Origin: Flavobacterium ginsenosidimutans
GTDB lineage: Bacteria > Bacteroidota > Bacteroidia > Flavobacteriales > Flavobacteriaceae
Length of the DNA stretch: 64,000 nt
Assembly: GCF_003254625.1 (NCBI RefSeq)
Contig: NZ_QJRJ01000078.1
Coordinates: forward strand, 62,001 to 126,000
Direction: 5' to 3'
Shown here: positions 17,252-26,077 of the stretch, one piece after another
Layout of the letters: each line of letters opens with the position of its first letter
Numbering within the stretch: position 1 is the stretch's first letter
Program-made: the position numbers and the translations under genes
The notes under the pieces: model-generated
Told to the model about the DNA's origin: nothing
Databases searched by the model: none
Seen by the model: the letters and a program-made list of their open reading frames with translations, nothing else

Positions 17252-19471
17252 ATGACAGAAATAGATATAGAAAAAGAAAACAAAGCTATTGCGCAGGAAT
17301 ACAAAGAATTACTACGAATAAGTTACCAAACTTTAAGCCCAACCGACAAAAAATTAATTCGAAAAGCTTTTGATGTTGCCGTAGATGCGCACAAAGAACA
17401 GAGAAGAAAATCTGGTGAGGCGTATATCTTTCATCCTATTGCAGTTGCAAAAATTGTTGCCTCAGAAATTGGTCTGGGAGCGACCTCTATCGCTGCGGCC
17501 TTACTTCACGATGTTGTTGAAGATACTCCAATTACAGTTGAAGATATTGAACGTTTGTTTAATCCGAAAGTAGCTCAACTGGTTGAAGGTCTTACTAAGA
17601 TTTCATTGGTTCAAAAAGACTTAAATGCTTCAATGCAGGCGGAGAATTTCAGAAAAATGATTCTGACATTGAACGATGATGTTCGTGTAATTTTAATCAA
17701 ATTGGCTGACCGTTTGCATAACATGCAGACAATGGATTCGATGGCAGAATACAAACAAACCAAAATCGCATCTGAAACTTTATACATTTACGCACCTCTA
17801 GCGCACCGTTTGGGACTTTATAACATTAAAACTAAACTAGAAGATTTAGGATTAAAATATACTGAACCAGCAGTTTATGATGATATCGTAAGTAAAATTC
17901 GTGAAACTAAAGAAGAGCAAGATGCTTATATCAAAGATATTTCGGATGTTTTGAAAAAATCTTTAGATAACGAAGGCGTAGATTATATCATCAAAGGCCG
18001 ACCAAAATCGATTTATTCTATTCGTCGAAAAATGCGTGCTCAAAACGTAACTTTTGATGAAGTTTATGACAAATTTGCCCTTAGAATTGTTTACAAAGCT
18101 TCTCCACAGGAAGAAAAATTCATAGCTTGGAAAATTTATTCGATTGTAACGGATCATTACAGACCGAGTCCGAGCCGTTTGCGTGATTGGATTTCATCAC
18201 CAAAATCAACTGGTTATGAAGCACTTCACATTACTGTAATGGGACCAAAAGGACGCTGGGTTGAAGTTCAGGTTCGAAGCGAACGTATGGACGAAATTGC
18301 AGAAAAAGGTTATGCTGCGCACTACAAATACAAAAATGGCGCAAGCGAAGAAAGTGGTTTAGATGTTTGGTTGAATTTACTTCGTGAAGCATTAGAAAAT
18401 CCAGAAACCAATGCGGTTGATTTTGTGGAAGATTTCAAAATGAATCTGTATTCAAAAGAAATCTTCATCTTTACACCAAAAGGAGAAATCAAATCACTGC
18501 CAAAAGGTGCCACTTCTCTTGATTTTGCTTTCAGTATTCACTCTGAAATCGGGATTAAAACTCGCGGAACTCGTGTTAATGGCCGTTTAGTTCCATTAAA
18601 TTACGAACTAAAAAGTGGTGACCAAGTTGAAGTTATTACTTCGCCTAACCAAAAACCAACGGTAAACTGGTTAGAATATGTAACAACTTCGAGAGCTAAA
18701 AATAAAATTAAAAACGTTCTTAACGAGAACACTAAAAAAATTGCAGAAGAAGGAAAAGAATTACTTGTCAGAAAATTAAAACATCTAAAAGTTACGTTCA
18801 ACGAACAGGTAACAAACGAGTTAGTTAACTTCTTTAAACTAAAAACAAGTTTAGATTTATTTTATAGAGTTGGAATTGGTGCGATCGAAAATCAGCAATT
18901 AAAAGATTTTGCGGCGCAGAAAAGCAATTCGTTTATCAATTTCTTTAAAAATAAAATTAAACGAACGAAAGATACTGCAGATGAAGACATTCATAAACCA
19001 GTCATTAGCAGTAACTATGACATGCTGGTTTTTGGGACAGAACATGACAAACTAGATTATAAGCTTTCGCAATGCTGTAACCCAATTCCAGGTGATGATG
19101 TTTTTGGTTTTGTTACCATTAACGAAGGAATAAAAGTGCACAAAAAAGATTGTCCGAACGCGATCGGAATGCAGTCTAATTATGCTTACAGAATCATGAG
19201 CGCCAAATGGATTGATTCTTCTCAAGAGGAATTCAAAGCCATTATCAATATTACCGGAATGGATGTTTTAGGACTTACCAACCAATTGACAAAAGTAATT
19301 TCAAACAATATGAGCGTAAATATTCAAAGTATTTCACTGAGTACAGATGCTGGAATTTTCCACGGACAAGTTGCCGTAATTGTTAAAAACAATACTATTT
19401 TGAAAAAAATGATTAGCGCCATCAAAAAAATTGACGGAGTTGATAAGGTTACTAGAGAGTATAGAACTTAA
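17252..19471 (+). CDS. RelA/SpoT-family (p)ppGpp synthetase/hydrolase
   Basis: A 739-residue bifunctional RSH protein from ATG 17252 (MTEIDIEKENK). HD hydrolase domain: HPIAVAKI, ALLHDVVEDT and KLADRLHNMQT. Synthetase domain: GRPKSIYSIRRKM, KFALRIV, GYEALHITVMGP and QVRSERMDEIAEKG. TGS: EIFIFTPKGEIKSLPKGATS. A C-terminal ACT domain (INITGMDVLGLTNQL) follows a Cys/His segment (QCCNPIPGD). It makes and degrades the alarmone (p)ppGpp in the stringent response. The HD residues are complete, so hydrolysis is expected; synthesis is likely. Repeats lie in the gap upstream. A TTG at 17237 is an unlikely start. Confidence 0.95.
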   Translation: MTEIDIEKENKAIAQEYKELLRISYQTLSPTDKKLIRKAFDVAVDAHKEQRRKSGEAYIFHPIAVAKIVASEIGLGATSIAAALLHDVVEDTPITVEDIERLFNPKVAQLVEGLTKISLVQKDLNASMQAENFRKMILTLNDDVRVILIKLADRLHNMQTMDSMAEYKQTKIASETLYIYAPLAHRLGLYNIKTKLEDLGLKYTEPAVYDDIVSKIRETKEEQDAYIKDISDVLKKSLDNEGVDYIIKGRPKSIYSIRRKMRAQNVTFDEVYDKFALRIVYKASPQEEKFIAWKIYSIVTDHYRPSPSRLRDWISSPKSTGYEALHITVMGPKGRWVEVQVRSERMDEIAEKGYAAHYKYKNGASEESGLDVWLNLLREALENPETNAVDFVEDFKMNLYSKEIFIFTPKGEIKSLPKGATSLDFAFSIHSEIGIKTRGTRVNGRLVPLNYELKSGDQVEVITSPNQKPTVNWLEYVTTSRAKNKIKNVLNENTKKIAEEGKELLVRKLKHLKVTFNEQVTNELVNFFKLKTSLDLFYRVGIGAIENQQLKDFAAQKSNSFINFFKNKIKRTKDTADEDIHKPVISSNYDMLVFGTEHDKLDYKLSQCCNPIPGDDVFGFVTINEGIKVHKKDCPNAIGMQSNYAYRIMSAKWIDSSQEEFKAIINITGMDVLGLTNQLTKVISNNMSVNIQSISLSTDAGIFHGQVAVIVKNNTILKKMISAIKKIDGVDKVTREYRT

Positions 19472-19488
19472 ACTAATTACTATTAATC

Positions 19489-20031
19489 ATGGAAAATAAA
19501 TCCTTAGAAATTCCTAAAATAGAATTTGATGAAAATGGAGAGCTTTTAATTACGGCATCTGAATCTTCATCAAAAGACGATTTTGATTTTTTTCAAGGAA
19601 AATCTGTTATTCGTAATAGAAAATTAAAATCCAGATTAACGAATTGCGATGAGTGGATTGAATTTCCTTCAACACAGGAAATGTACAAGATTTTAAATGG
19701 AATTGGAAACATTGATAATTTTCTAGCCACTTTTGATGGAGAACCTTTTGAAGGTATGACAGTAAGATTATTTAATCCGATAACAAAATTGTGGAGCATT
19801 TACTGGTCTGATTCTAACACAGGAACATTAGACAAACCTGTAGTTGGTTCTTTTGAAAATAAAGTGGGGCATTTTTTTTCTAAAGATGTTTTTAATGAAA
19901 AACCAGTTATTCAAGTATTCCGATGGGATGCTCGAGACGAAAAGAATCCTGTTTGGAGCCAGGCAATGTCTGATGACAAAGGAAAAACTTGGGAATGGAA
20001 CTGGTATATGTACATGTCGAAATCAAGTTAA
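19489..20031 (+). CDS. Uncharacterised cytoplasmic protein, DUF1579-like
   Basis: A 180-residue acidic protein with no signal peptide or membrane segment. The pattern DFDFFQGKSVIRNRKLKSRL, then WIEFPSTQEMYKILNG, FEGMTVRLFNPITKLWSIYW and KGKTWEWNWYMYM recalls DUF1579-type lipocalin-like beta-barrels, whose ligands are unknown. It starts 17 nt after the Rel/SpoT gene and is probably co-transcribed with it. The family call is by pattern only. Confidence 0.6.
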   Translation: MENKSLEIPKIEFDENGELLITASESSSKDDFDFFQGKSVIRNRKLKSRLTNCDEWIEFPSTQEMYKILNGIGNIDNFLATFDGEPFEGMTVRLFNPITKLWSIYWSDSNTGTLDKPVVGSFENKVGHFFSKDVFNEKPVIQVFRWDARDEKNPVWSQAMSDDKGKTWEWNWYMYMSKSS

Positions 20032-20200
20032 CCATTGTTAGTTTTTTCATAAATTAAAAAAATTATGTTAATTAAGCTAAATTAAGCTTTCAAAATATTT
20101 TTAACGCAAAAGCCTGTATTTAGTGCATTATCACTAATCAAAAACAAGTTTAAACGTTAAACTTTAAACCCGAAACTTTTATTCATTAAAAATAAAAAAT

Positions 20201-20208
20201 TATCTTTG
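20201..20208 (+). promoter_or_regulatory. Bacteroidota -7 element in front of fur
   Basis: TATCTTTG fits the TAnnTTTG consensus of the Bacteroidota primary sigma factor. No clear TTG -33 element is seen. The ATG of fur begins only 7 nt downstream (20215), so the transcript would have almost no leader. Confidence 0.75.
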
Positions 20209-20214
20209 CCGGAT

Positions 20215-20679
20215 ATGACACTTATTTCAACTGACAACACTAAGAATCAAGAAATTGTAAAAAATGTTTTTACACTATATCTTGAACAAAAAGGGCATCG
20301 CAAAACTCCTGAGCGTTATGCTATACTTCAGGAAATTTACGATAGCGAGGAGCATTTTGATATAGAAAACCTTTATATCAAGATGAAAAACAAAAACTAT
20401 CGTGTAAGTAGAGCTACTTTATACAACACGATCGAGTTATTGTTGGACTGCGCTTTGGTTAGAAAACATCAATTTGGACAAAATCAGGCTTACTACGAAA
20501 AATCATATTTTGATAAACAGCACGATCACATCATTATGACAGATTCTGGTGAGGTAATCGAATTTTGTGATCCAAGAATTCAAACCATCAAAAAGACTAT
20601 CGAAGAAATTTTTGATATTGAAATTACAAATCACTCGCTTTATTTCTACGGAAACAAAAAGCAAAACTCAAATTCATAG
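20215..20679 (+). CDS. Fur-family transcriptional regulator
   Basis: A 154-residue Fur/PerR-type repressor from ATG 20215. The winged-helix domain (about 20-85) has [12 protein letters not shown] and [16 protein letters not shown]; the dimerisation domain has [17 protein letters not shown] and [10 protein letters not shown], with metal-ligand histidines. The CxxC pairs that hold structural zinc in many Fur proteins are absent; one Cys (near residue 122, EFCDPR) is present. Whether it senses iron, zinc or peroxide is not decided. The gene sits before purA with a 97-nt gap. A TTG at 20206 is inside the promoter and is rejected as start. Confidence 0.9.
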   Translation: MTLISTDNTKNQEIVKNVFTLYLEQKGHRKTPERYAILQEIYDSEEHFDIENLYIKMKNKNYRVSRATLYNTIELLLDCALVRKHQFGQNQAYYEKSYFDKQHDHIIMTDSGEVIEFCDPRIQTIKKTIEEIFDIEITNHSLYFYGNKKQNSNS

Positions 20680-20776
20680 TCTTTTCAAATTAGACTTTTC
20701 AAAAAAATAAAAAAAAGAAAATTAACTACATAATCAGTAGGACGATTTAGATTGTCCCAACGCAAATTAAAACAGA

Positions 20777-22048
20777 ATGACCGTAGATTTATTACTAGGA
20801 TTACAATGGGGAGATGAAGGTAAAGGAAAAATTGTTGACGTACTTACCTCAAATTACGATATTATTGCACGTTTCCAAGGAGGACCAAATGCAGGACATA
20901 CACTAGAATTTGACGGAATTAAACACGTACTTAGAACAATTCCTTCTGGAATTTTTCACAAAAACTCAGTAAACATTATCGGAAATGGTGTTGTAATTGA
21001 TCCTGTAGTTTTTCAAAAAGAAATCGAAGGTTTAGAGAAATTCAACCTTGACATCAAAAGCAAATTGATTATTTCAAGAAAAGCGCACTTAATTTTACCA
21101 ACTCACCGTTTGCTAGACGCAGCTTCTGAAGCTTCTAAAGGAAAAGCAAAAATTGGTTCTACTCTTAAAGGAATTGGACCAACTTACATGGACAAAACTG
21201 GTAGAAATGGTTTACGTGTTGGAGATATCGAATTAGAAGATTTCAAAGAGCGTTACAGAGCTTTGGCTGACAAACATGAAGCAATGATTGCTTTTCATGA
21301 TGTTGCTATTCAATATAATTTAGCTGAACTTGAAAAAGAATTCTTCGAAGCTATTGAAGAATTAAAAAAATTAGATTTCATTGATAGCGAAGAATATATG
21401 CACCAAGCTCAAAAAGCTGGAAAATCTATTCTTTGCGAAGGTGCTCAAGGATCTTTATTAGATGTTGATTTCGGAACTTATCCTTTCGTAACTTCATCAA
21501 ACACTACTGCTGCTGGAGCTTGTACTGGTTTAGGAATTGCTCCTAACAAAATCAAAGAGGTTTACGGAATTTTCAAAGCTTATGTTACACGTGTAGGTAG
21601 TGGACCTTTCCCAACTGAACTTTTTGACGAAGTTGGTGCTACAATGGCAAAAGTTGGTAACGAATTTGGTTCTGTAACAGGAAGACAAAGACGTTGCGGA
21701 TGGTTAGACTTAGTTGCTTTAAAATATGCAGTTCAAGTTAACGGAGTTACGCAGTTAATGATGATGAAAGGTGATGTTCTTTCTGGTTTCGAAACTTTAA
21801 AAGTTTGTACTGAATACAACTACAAAGGTCAAAACATTTCTCATTTCCCTTACAACATTGAGCCAGAAAACGTTACTCCTATTTACAAAGAATTCAAAGG
21901 ATGGAAACAAGATTTAACTGGATTGACATCTTACGATCAATTACCAATTGAGCTAAAAGAATATATTGAGTTTATTGAAAAAGAAATCGAAGTGCCAATC
22001 AAAATTGTATCGGTTGGACCAGATAGAAAACAAACAATAACAAAATAA
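20777..22048 (+). CDS. purA: Adenylosuccinate synthase PurA
   Basis: A 423-residue enzyme that joins IMP and aspartate with GTP hydrolysis, the first committed step of AMP synthesis. Signatures: QWGDEGKGKIVD (P-loop-like GDEGKG, catalytic Asp), GPNAGHTL with the catalytic His, KGIGPTYMDKTGRNGLR and GDVLSGFETLKVCTEY. Length fits the family. A strong terminator follows within 10 nt of the stop. The Fur gene immediately upstream on the same strand is a common flavobacterial arrangement, but co-regulation is not shown. Confidence 0.98.
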   Translation: MTVDLLLGLQWGDEGKGKIVDVLTSNYDIIARFQGGPNAGHTLEFDGIKHVLRTIPSGIFHKNSVNIIGNGVVIDPVVFQKEIEGLEKFNLDIKSKLIISRKAHLILPTHRLLDAASEASKGKAKIGSTLKGIGPTYMDKTGRNGLRVGDIELEDFKERYRALADKHEAMIAFHDVAIQYNLAELEKEFFEAIEELKKLDFIDSEEYMHQAQKAGKSILCEGAQGSLLDVDFGTYPFVTSSNTTAAGACTGLGIAPNKIKEVYGIFKAYVTRVGSGPFPTELFDEVGATMAKVGNEFGSVTGRQRRCGWLDLVALKYAVQVNGVTQLMMMKGDVLSGFETLKVCTEYNYKGQNISHFPYNIEPENVTPIYKEFKGWKQDLTGLTSYDQLPIELKEYIEFIEKEIEVPIKIVSVGPDRKQTITK

Positions 22049-22057
22049 TACATTTTA

Positions 22058-22086
22058 AACGCTCTGATAATCAGAGCGTTTTTTTA
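22058..22086 (+). terminator. Rho-independent terminator after purA
   Basis: AACGCTCTGA and TCAGAGCGTT form a perfect 10-bp stem with a TAA loop, followed by a run of seven T. Confidence 0.95.
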
Positions 22087-22102
22087 TACAACTATTTTTC
22101 AA

Positions 22103-22687
22103 ATGAGAAAAAATCCAGAAATCGAAATTACTGAGACCAAATTATTATCTGATAATTGGTACGTCTTAAACAAAGTAACTTTTAATTATAAAAAAGAAAA
22201 TCAGCCTGTTGAATCACATATTCGTGAAGTATACGATCGTGGAAACGGAGCTGCAATTTTATTGTACAATTCAGCTAAAAAGACGGTTATCCTAACCAGA
22301 CAATTTCGTTTACCAACTTATCTTAACGGAAATAAATCAGGAATGATGATTGAAGCTTGTGCAGGACTTTTAGATAAAGAAAAAGCAGAACAAGCTATCA
22401 TTCGCGAAACAGAAGAAGAAACTGGTTACCGTTTAAGCAAGGTTCAAAAAGTAATCGAAACTTATATGTCACCAGGTTCTGTAACAGAAATTCTATATCT
22501 TTTTGTTGGCGAATACGACGAAAATATGAAAGTAAGCGAAGGCGGTGGACTAGATGCTGAACAAGAAAATATTGAGGTTTTAGAATTTACTTTTGATCAA
22601 GCTTATGCCATGATCGAATCTGGAGAAATTTCAGACGCTAAAACTATTATGTTATTGCAACATGCTAAAATAAAAGGATTAATTTAA
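22103..22687 (+). CDS. Nudix hydrolase, GDP-mannose pyrophosphatase (NudK)-like
   Basis: A 194-residue Nudix enzyme. The Nudix helix is visible as AGLLDKEKAEQAIIRETEEE followed by TGY; the spacing between the first Gly and Glu is one residue shorter than the textbook box, as in the NudK branch. ILYNSAKKTVILTRQFRLPTY upstream and SPGSVTEILYLFVGEYD downstream are also typical of NudK/ADP-ribose pyrophosphatases. It probably hydrolyses a nucleotide-sugar pyrophosphate. It begins 17 nt after the purA terminator. Confidence 0.88.
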   Translation: MRKNPEIEITETKLLSDNWYVLNKVTFNYKKENQPVESHIREVYDRGNGAAILLYNSAKKTVILTRQFRLPTYLNGNKSGMMIEACAGLLDKEKAEQAIIRETEEETGYRLSKVQKVIETYMSPGSVTEILYLFVGEYDENMKVSEGGGLDAEQENIEVLEFTFDQAYAMIESGEISDAKTIMLLQHAKIKGLI

Positions 22688-22726
22688 AAGTTTTTTGAGT
22701 ATTTTAGATTAACAAAACAATCTAAA

Positions 22727-24220
22727 ATGCTCAAATCTAAAATAGTACTGATTTTATTTTTGCCATTATTTGTTTTTTCGCAGAACGAAAAATGGCCAGC
22801 AGGAAAACTCAAAAAAGATTTAACCATCTTTAGAGAAATAAGAGAAAAAGCCAATTCAGGACTTTATAAATACAGAACAAAACAGCAGATTGACAGTATT
22901 TATTCTTGGGCTTTTTCGCAAATTAATGAACCAAAAGAACTTATTGAATTCTACAAAATAATTCTTCAGATAACCGATTTTGAAGGAAGTCTACATAATG
23001 ACACAACACTTCCTGATGATTTTGAAAAGAAATATTCATCAGGAAATGTTTTCTTTCCATATCCTGTAAAACTTATCGAGAATCGATTGGTTCTTAATTT
23101 TAAAAATTCAGAAATTCCACTGGGCTCTCAAATATTTAGCATTAATGGTATTGAGACCAAAAAACTGCTTACTTCTCTCTACAAATATTACACAACCGAC
23201 GGTTATAACATTACTGGAAAATCGATTGGAATTGGAAGCTCTTTCGCTAAATATTTCAAAATGGAATATGGGGCGCAAAAAAGCTTTTTGGTTGAATATT
23301 CGCTTCCAAATCAAACTCAAAAACTGACCAAAACTATTTATCCTGTTTCAAATGAAAGTCGGAAAGAAAACTTCAAAAACCGATTTTCTTTGCCAATTGA
23401 CAGTCTGCAATACAATCGTGCGAAAGACAAATATTCATTTAAAGTAATTTCTGGAAACACAGCATTACTTTCTGTACACACATTTGTAATTGGTCGAAAT
23501 GCCAAAGACAAACAACATATTGCGTATAAAAGATATTTGGACAGCTGTTTTCAATATCTTTCTAATCATTCTGAAATTAAGAACTTGATTGTTGATGTTA
23601 GAAACAATGGCGGTGGCACCGATCCGAATGACATCGTGACTTTCTCTTATTTGACACAAAAAGCTTTTCGCGAAAATGCTTCAGCTTATGTGAATTTTCA
23701 GAAAATACCATTTCCTAATTATTTCGTTTATGAAGAAACAGATGCTAAAAAACAGCAGGAAGAACTAAAGGATTTTGAAGATGAAATAATAGAAGAATTT
23801 CCAAAACTCGTCAATAAAAAATATCCTCAGGATAAAAAATTTAACCTTTTATTAGAGCCTGATAAAAACAGTTTTAAAGGACAGATTTATATGCTTATCA
23901 GTCCGAGAATTGCTTCTGCTGGATCTTTATTTGCCTCACTGGTGGCAGGAAACACAAAGGCAATTGTAATTGGTGAAGAAACTATGGGCGGATATTACGG
24001 ACACAACGGCCACACTCCTATTGAATACGAGTTACCAAACACCAAAATCAAAACACAGTTTTCTATCGTAAATCTAGAACAGGATGTTCCGAAAAAAACA
24101 AATCAAATTTTTGGAAGAGGAGTAATTCCTGATCATAAAATTTCACAGACATTTGAGGATTTTATGCAAAATAAAGACACACAATATATTTATACGATAA
24201 AATTAATCGACAAAAAATAA
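22727..24220 (+). CDS. Exported S41-family (C-terminal processing) peptidase
   Basis: A 497-residue protein with a signal peptide (ILFLPLFVFSQ). The S41 core is in the C-terminal half: LIVDVRNNGGGTDPNDIV near residue 290 and SPRIASAGSLFASLVAGN near 390, where the Ser of ASAGS is the likely nucleophile, followed by GEETMGGYYGHNG. The N-terminal part is helical and holds a PDZ-like stretch (GSQIFSINGIETKKLL). It should act in the periplasm or at the cell surface; the substrate is unknown. It lies 39 nt after the Nudix gene. Confidence 0.88.
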   Translation: MLKSKIVLILFLPLFVFSQNEKWPAGKLKKDLTIFREIREKANSGLYKYRTKQQIDSIYSWAFSQINEPKELIEFYKIILQITDFEGSLHNDTTLPDDFEKKYSSGNVFFPYPVKLIENRLVLNFKNSEIPLGSQIFSINGIETKKLLTSLYKYYTTDGYNITGKSIGIGSSFAKYFKMEYGAQKSFLVEYSLPNQTQKLTKTIYPVSNESRKENFKNRFSLPIDSLQYNRAKDKYSFKVISGNTALLSVHTFVIGRNAKDKQHIAYKRYLDSCFQYLSNHSEIKNLIVDVRNNGGGTDPNDIVTFSYLTQKAFRENASAYVNFQKIPFPNYFVYEETDAKKQQEELKDFEDEIIEEFPKLVNKKYPQDKKFNLLLEPDKNSFKGQIYMLISPRIASAGSLFASLVAGNTKAIVIGEETMGGYYGHNGHTPIEYELPNTKIKTQFSIVNLEQDVPKKTNQIFGRGVIPDHKISQTFEDFMQNKDTQYIYTIKLIDKK

Positions 24221-24332
24221 AGTTACTGTTTACTATTATCTACAAAATGAAAATCCCGAAACCAATTTCAAAAATTATGTAACCCTTTTCAGCTATCATA
24301 GTTATAACTTTAATTTCATAAAATTACAACCT

Positions 24333-25217
24333 ATGAAAAAGTTATATTACACAGCAAATGCCCTACTGATCTTAATGTTGGTTTTATTAGGTTCTTGCAA
24401 AAAAAGCGACACTATAACGCTGACAGAAAATAAAAAAGAGAAAAAAGAAGTAATTGAATATAAAAAACCAAAAACGGTTTCTTACCAAATAGAAAAAACC
24501 AAAGAATGGCTAAAGCTTAATGAAGCCGACAGCTCAAAAATGGATATTGTTTATGCCTTAAACCGAACAGATAAAGTTAATTTTAAGAAATTAGATTCTG
24601 TTGTAATTCCAGCAGATTTTAGCGGAGATTTGGTTTATTATCTTCCGTTTCCGATTCATGTTTCGGCTTTAGAAGAAGTTTCAAAAATTATCTTTTTTTC
24701 TTATCCGACCCAAACTTTTGCGGCTTACGAAAATGGTGAATTAGTTAGAACAGGACCAACTAATATGGGAAGAAAAAAAGATCCTACGCCCACAGGATTA
24801 TTTTTTACCAACTGGAAAGCAGAGAAAACAACAAGCACCTTTAATGACGAATGGGATTTAAAATGGAATTTTAATATCGAAAATAAATTAGGTGTTGGTT
24901 TTCATGAATACGATTTGCCTGGATATCCAGCTTCTCATTCTTGCTTGAGACTATTAGAAAAAGATGCCAAATACCTTTACAAATTTGCTGACGAATGGAT
25001 TCTGAAAGACAAGGAAAATGTAAAAGTAAAAGGTACACCAGTAATCGTTTTTGGAAATTATGATTTTGACGGACCAAAACCATGGCTTCAATTGGCATCA
25101 GATCCAGAAGCTTTAAATATTTCAGTATCTGAAATTGAAACTCAGGTAAAACCATTTTTAAAAGATATCTTAGAAAACCAAAACTTAAGAGAAGCCGAGC
25201 CGACAAAAACTTTATAA
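24333..25217 (+). CDS. Lipoprotein L,D-transpeptidase (YkuD family)
   Basis: A 294-residue protein with a lipoprotein signal (LLGSC, Cys22). The YkuD domain covers about 115-240. His191 (GFHEYDL) and SHSCLRL (201-207) with nucleophile Cys204 form the active site; the usual SHGC reads SHSC here. Such enzymes make 3-3 crosslinks in peptidoglycan or attach lipoproteins to it. The N-terminal 100 residues are Lys/Glu-rich. It has its own terminator 17 nt downstream and looks monocistronic. Confidence 0.9.
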   Translation: MKKLYYTANALLILMLVLLGSCKKSDTITLTENKKEKKEVIEYKKPKTVSYQIEKTKEWLKLNEADSSKMDIVYALNRTDKVNFKKLDSVVIPADFSGDLVYYLPFPIHVSALEEVSKIIFFSYPTQTFAAYENGELVRTGPTNMGRKKDPTPTGLFFTNWKAEKTTSTFNDEWDLKWNFNIENKLGVGFHEYDLPGYPASHSCLRLLEKDAKYLYKFADEWILKDKENVKVKGTPVIVFGNYDFDGPKPWLQLASDPEALNISVSEIETQVKPFLKDILENQNLREAEPTKTL

Positions 25218-25233
25218 AATACTATTGATACAG

Positions 25234-25279
25234 AATCAGCTGAAGTGAAATTTAAATTACTTCAGCTGATTTTTTTTAT
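25234..25279 (+). terminator. Terminator after the L,D-transpeptidase gene
   Basis: AATCAGCTGAAGT and ACTTCAGCTGATT form a perfect 13-bp stem (25234-25246 / 25259-25271), followed by a run of eight T. Confidence 0.95.
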
Positions 25280-25379
25280 ATAAAAACCTTTGAACCTTTG
25301 TCACTTTGCATCTTTGAACCTAAAAAAACTTAGCATCTCAGCATCTTAGAGCCTTAGAATCTTAAAAAATAATTCATAA

Positions 25380-25413
25380 ATAAGCGATCGTTCATTTATT
25401 ATTTATATCTTTG
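25380..25413 (+). promoter_or_regulatory. Probable promoter and operator of the tetR-tet(X)-like unit
   Basis: TATCTTTG (25406-25413) fits the -7 consensus and lies 21 nt before the ATG. Immediately upstream, ATAAGCGATCGTTCAT (25380-25395) is an imperfect palindrome centred on GATC, close to the TGAACG-CGTTCA type bound by many TetR proteins. A site here would cover the -33 region, consistent with autorepression. Confidence 0.6.
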
Positions 25414-25433
25414 TGTCATAATTAGTTAGAATT

Positions 25434-26030
25434 ATGAGAACACGAGATATAAATAAAGAAGAAATTGTAAAGCAAAAAGCAATCGAAATGATTGTAACAC
25501 AAGGCGTAGAAGGTTTTGGAATGAACCGTTTGGCTAAGGAATGTGGCATTTCTGTGGCTACACTTTATATATATTATTCAGACAAAGAGGATTTGATCAA
25601 AAAAATTGGAATTGAAATTGGCAAAAACTTCTTCGAAAAGATGTTCGACGGATTTTCTGCTGATATGACTTTTAAAGATGGATTGCGAATGCAATGGGAA
25701 AACCGCATTTATTTCAATTTAAATTTTACACTTGAGGCGACTTGTTTAGAACTTTTAAAACATTCTACTTATGGCGACGCTATTGTAGCAGAAATGACAG
25801 GCGATTACAAACAAATGATGACAGAATTTATGCTTGCAGCAATTAATAGAAAAGAACTTATTTCTATTCCTTACGAAATATTCTGGAGTATTGCTTACGG
25901 ACCACTTTATTCTTTATTAGAATTTCATCGAGAAGGAAAATCGATGTCTAGAAAACCTTTTGTTTTAAGTAATGAACTAAAAGATGAAGCTTTCAATCTG
26001 GTCATAAAAGCACTGACTCCTCAATTTTAA
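25434..26030 (+). CDS. TetR/AcrR-family transcriptional regulator
   Basis: A 198-residue regulator with an N-terminal TetR helix-turn-helix (about 9-55): VEGFGMNRLAKECGISVATL, then YIYYSDKEDLIKKIG. The C-terminal ligand domain is helical with no strong motif. It lies 47 nt upstream of the flavin monooxygenase gene on the same strand and probably controls that gene and itself; a palindrome sits in its promoter region. The ligand is unknown but may be the monooxygenase substrate. Confidence 0.93.
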   Translation: MRTRDINKEEIVKQKAIEMIVTQGVEGFGMNRLAKECGISVATLYIYYSDKEDLIKKIGIEIGKNFFEKMFDGFSADMTFKDGLRMQWENRIYFNLNFTLEATCLELLKHSTYGDAIVAEMTGDYKQMMTEFMLAAINRKELISIPYEIFWSIAYGPLYSLLEFHREGKSMSRKPFVLSNELKDEAFNLVIKALTPQF

Positions 26031-26077
26031 AAACTCAATTTTAAAATTCAAATACAATAATATTAATTTCAACAAAA

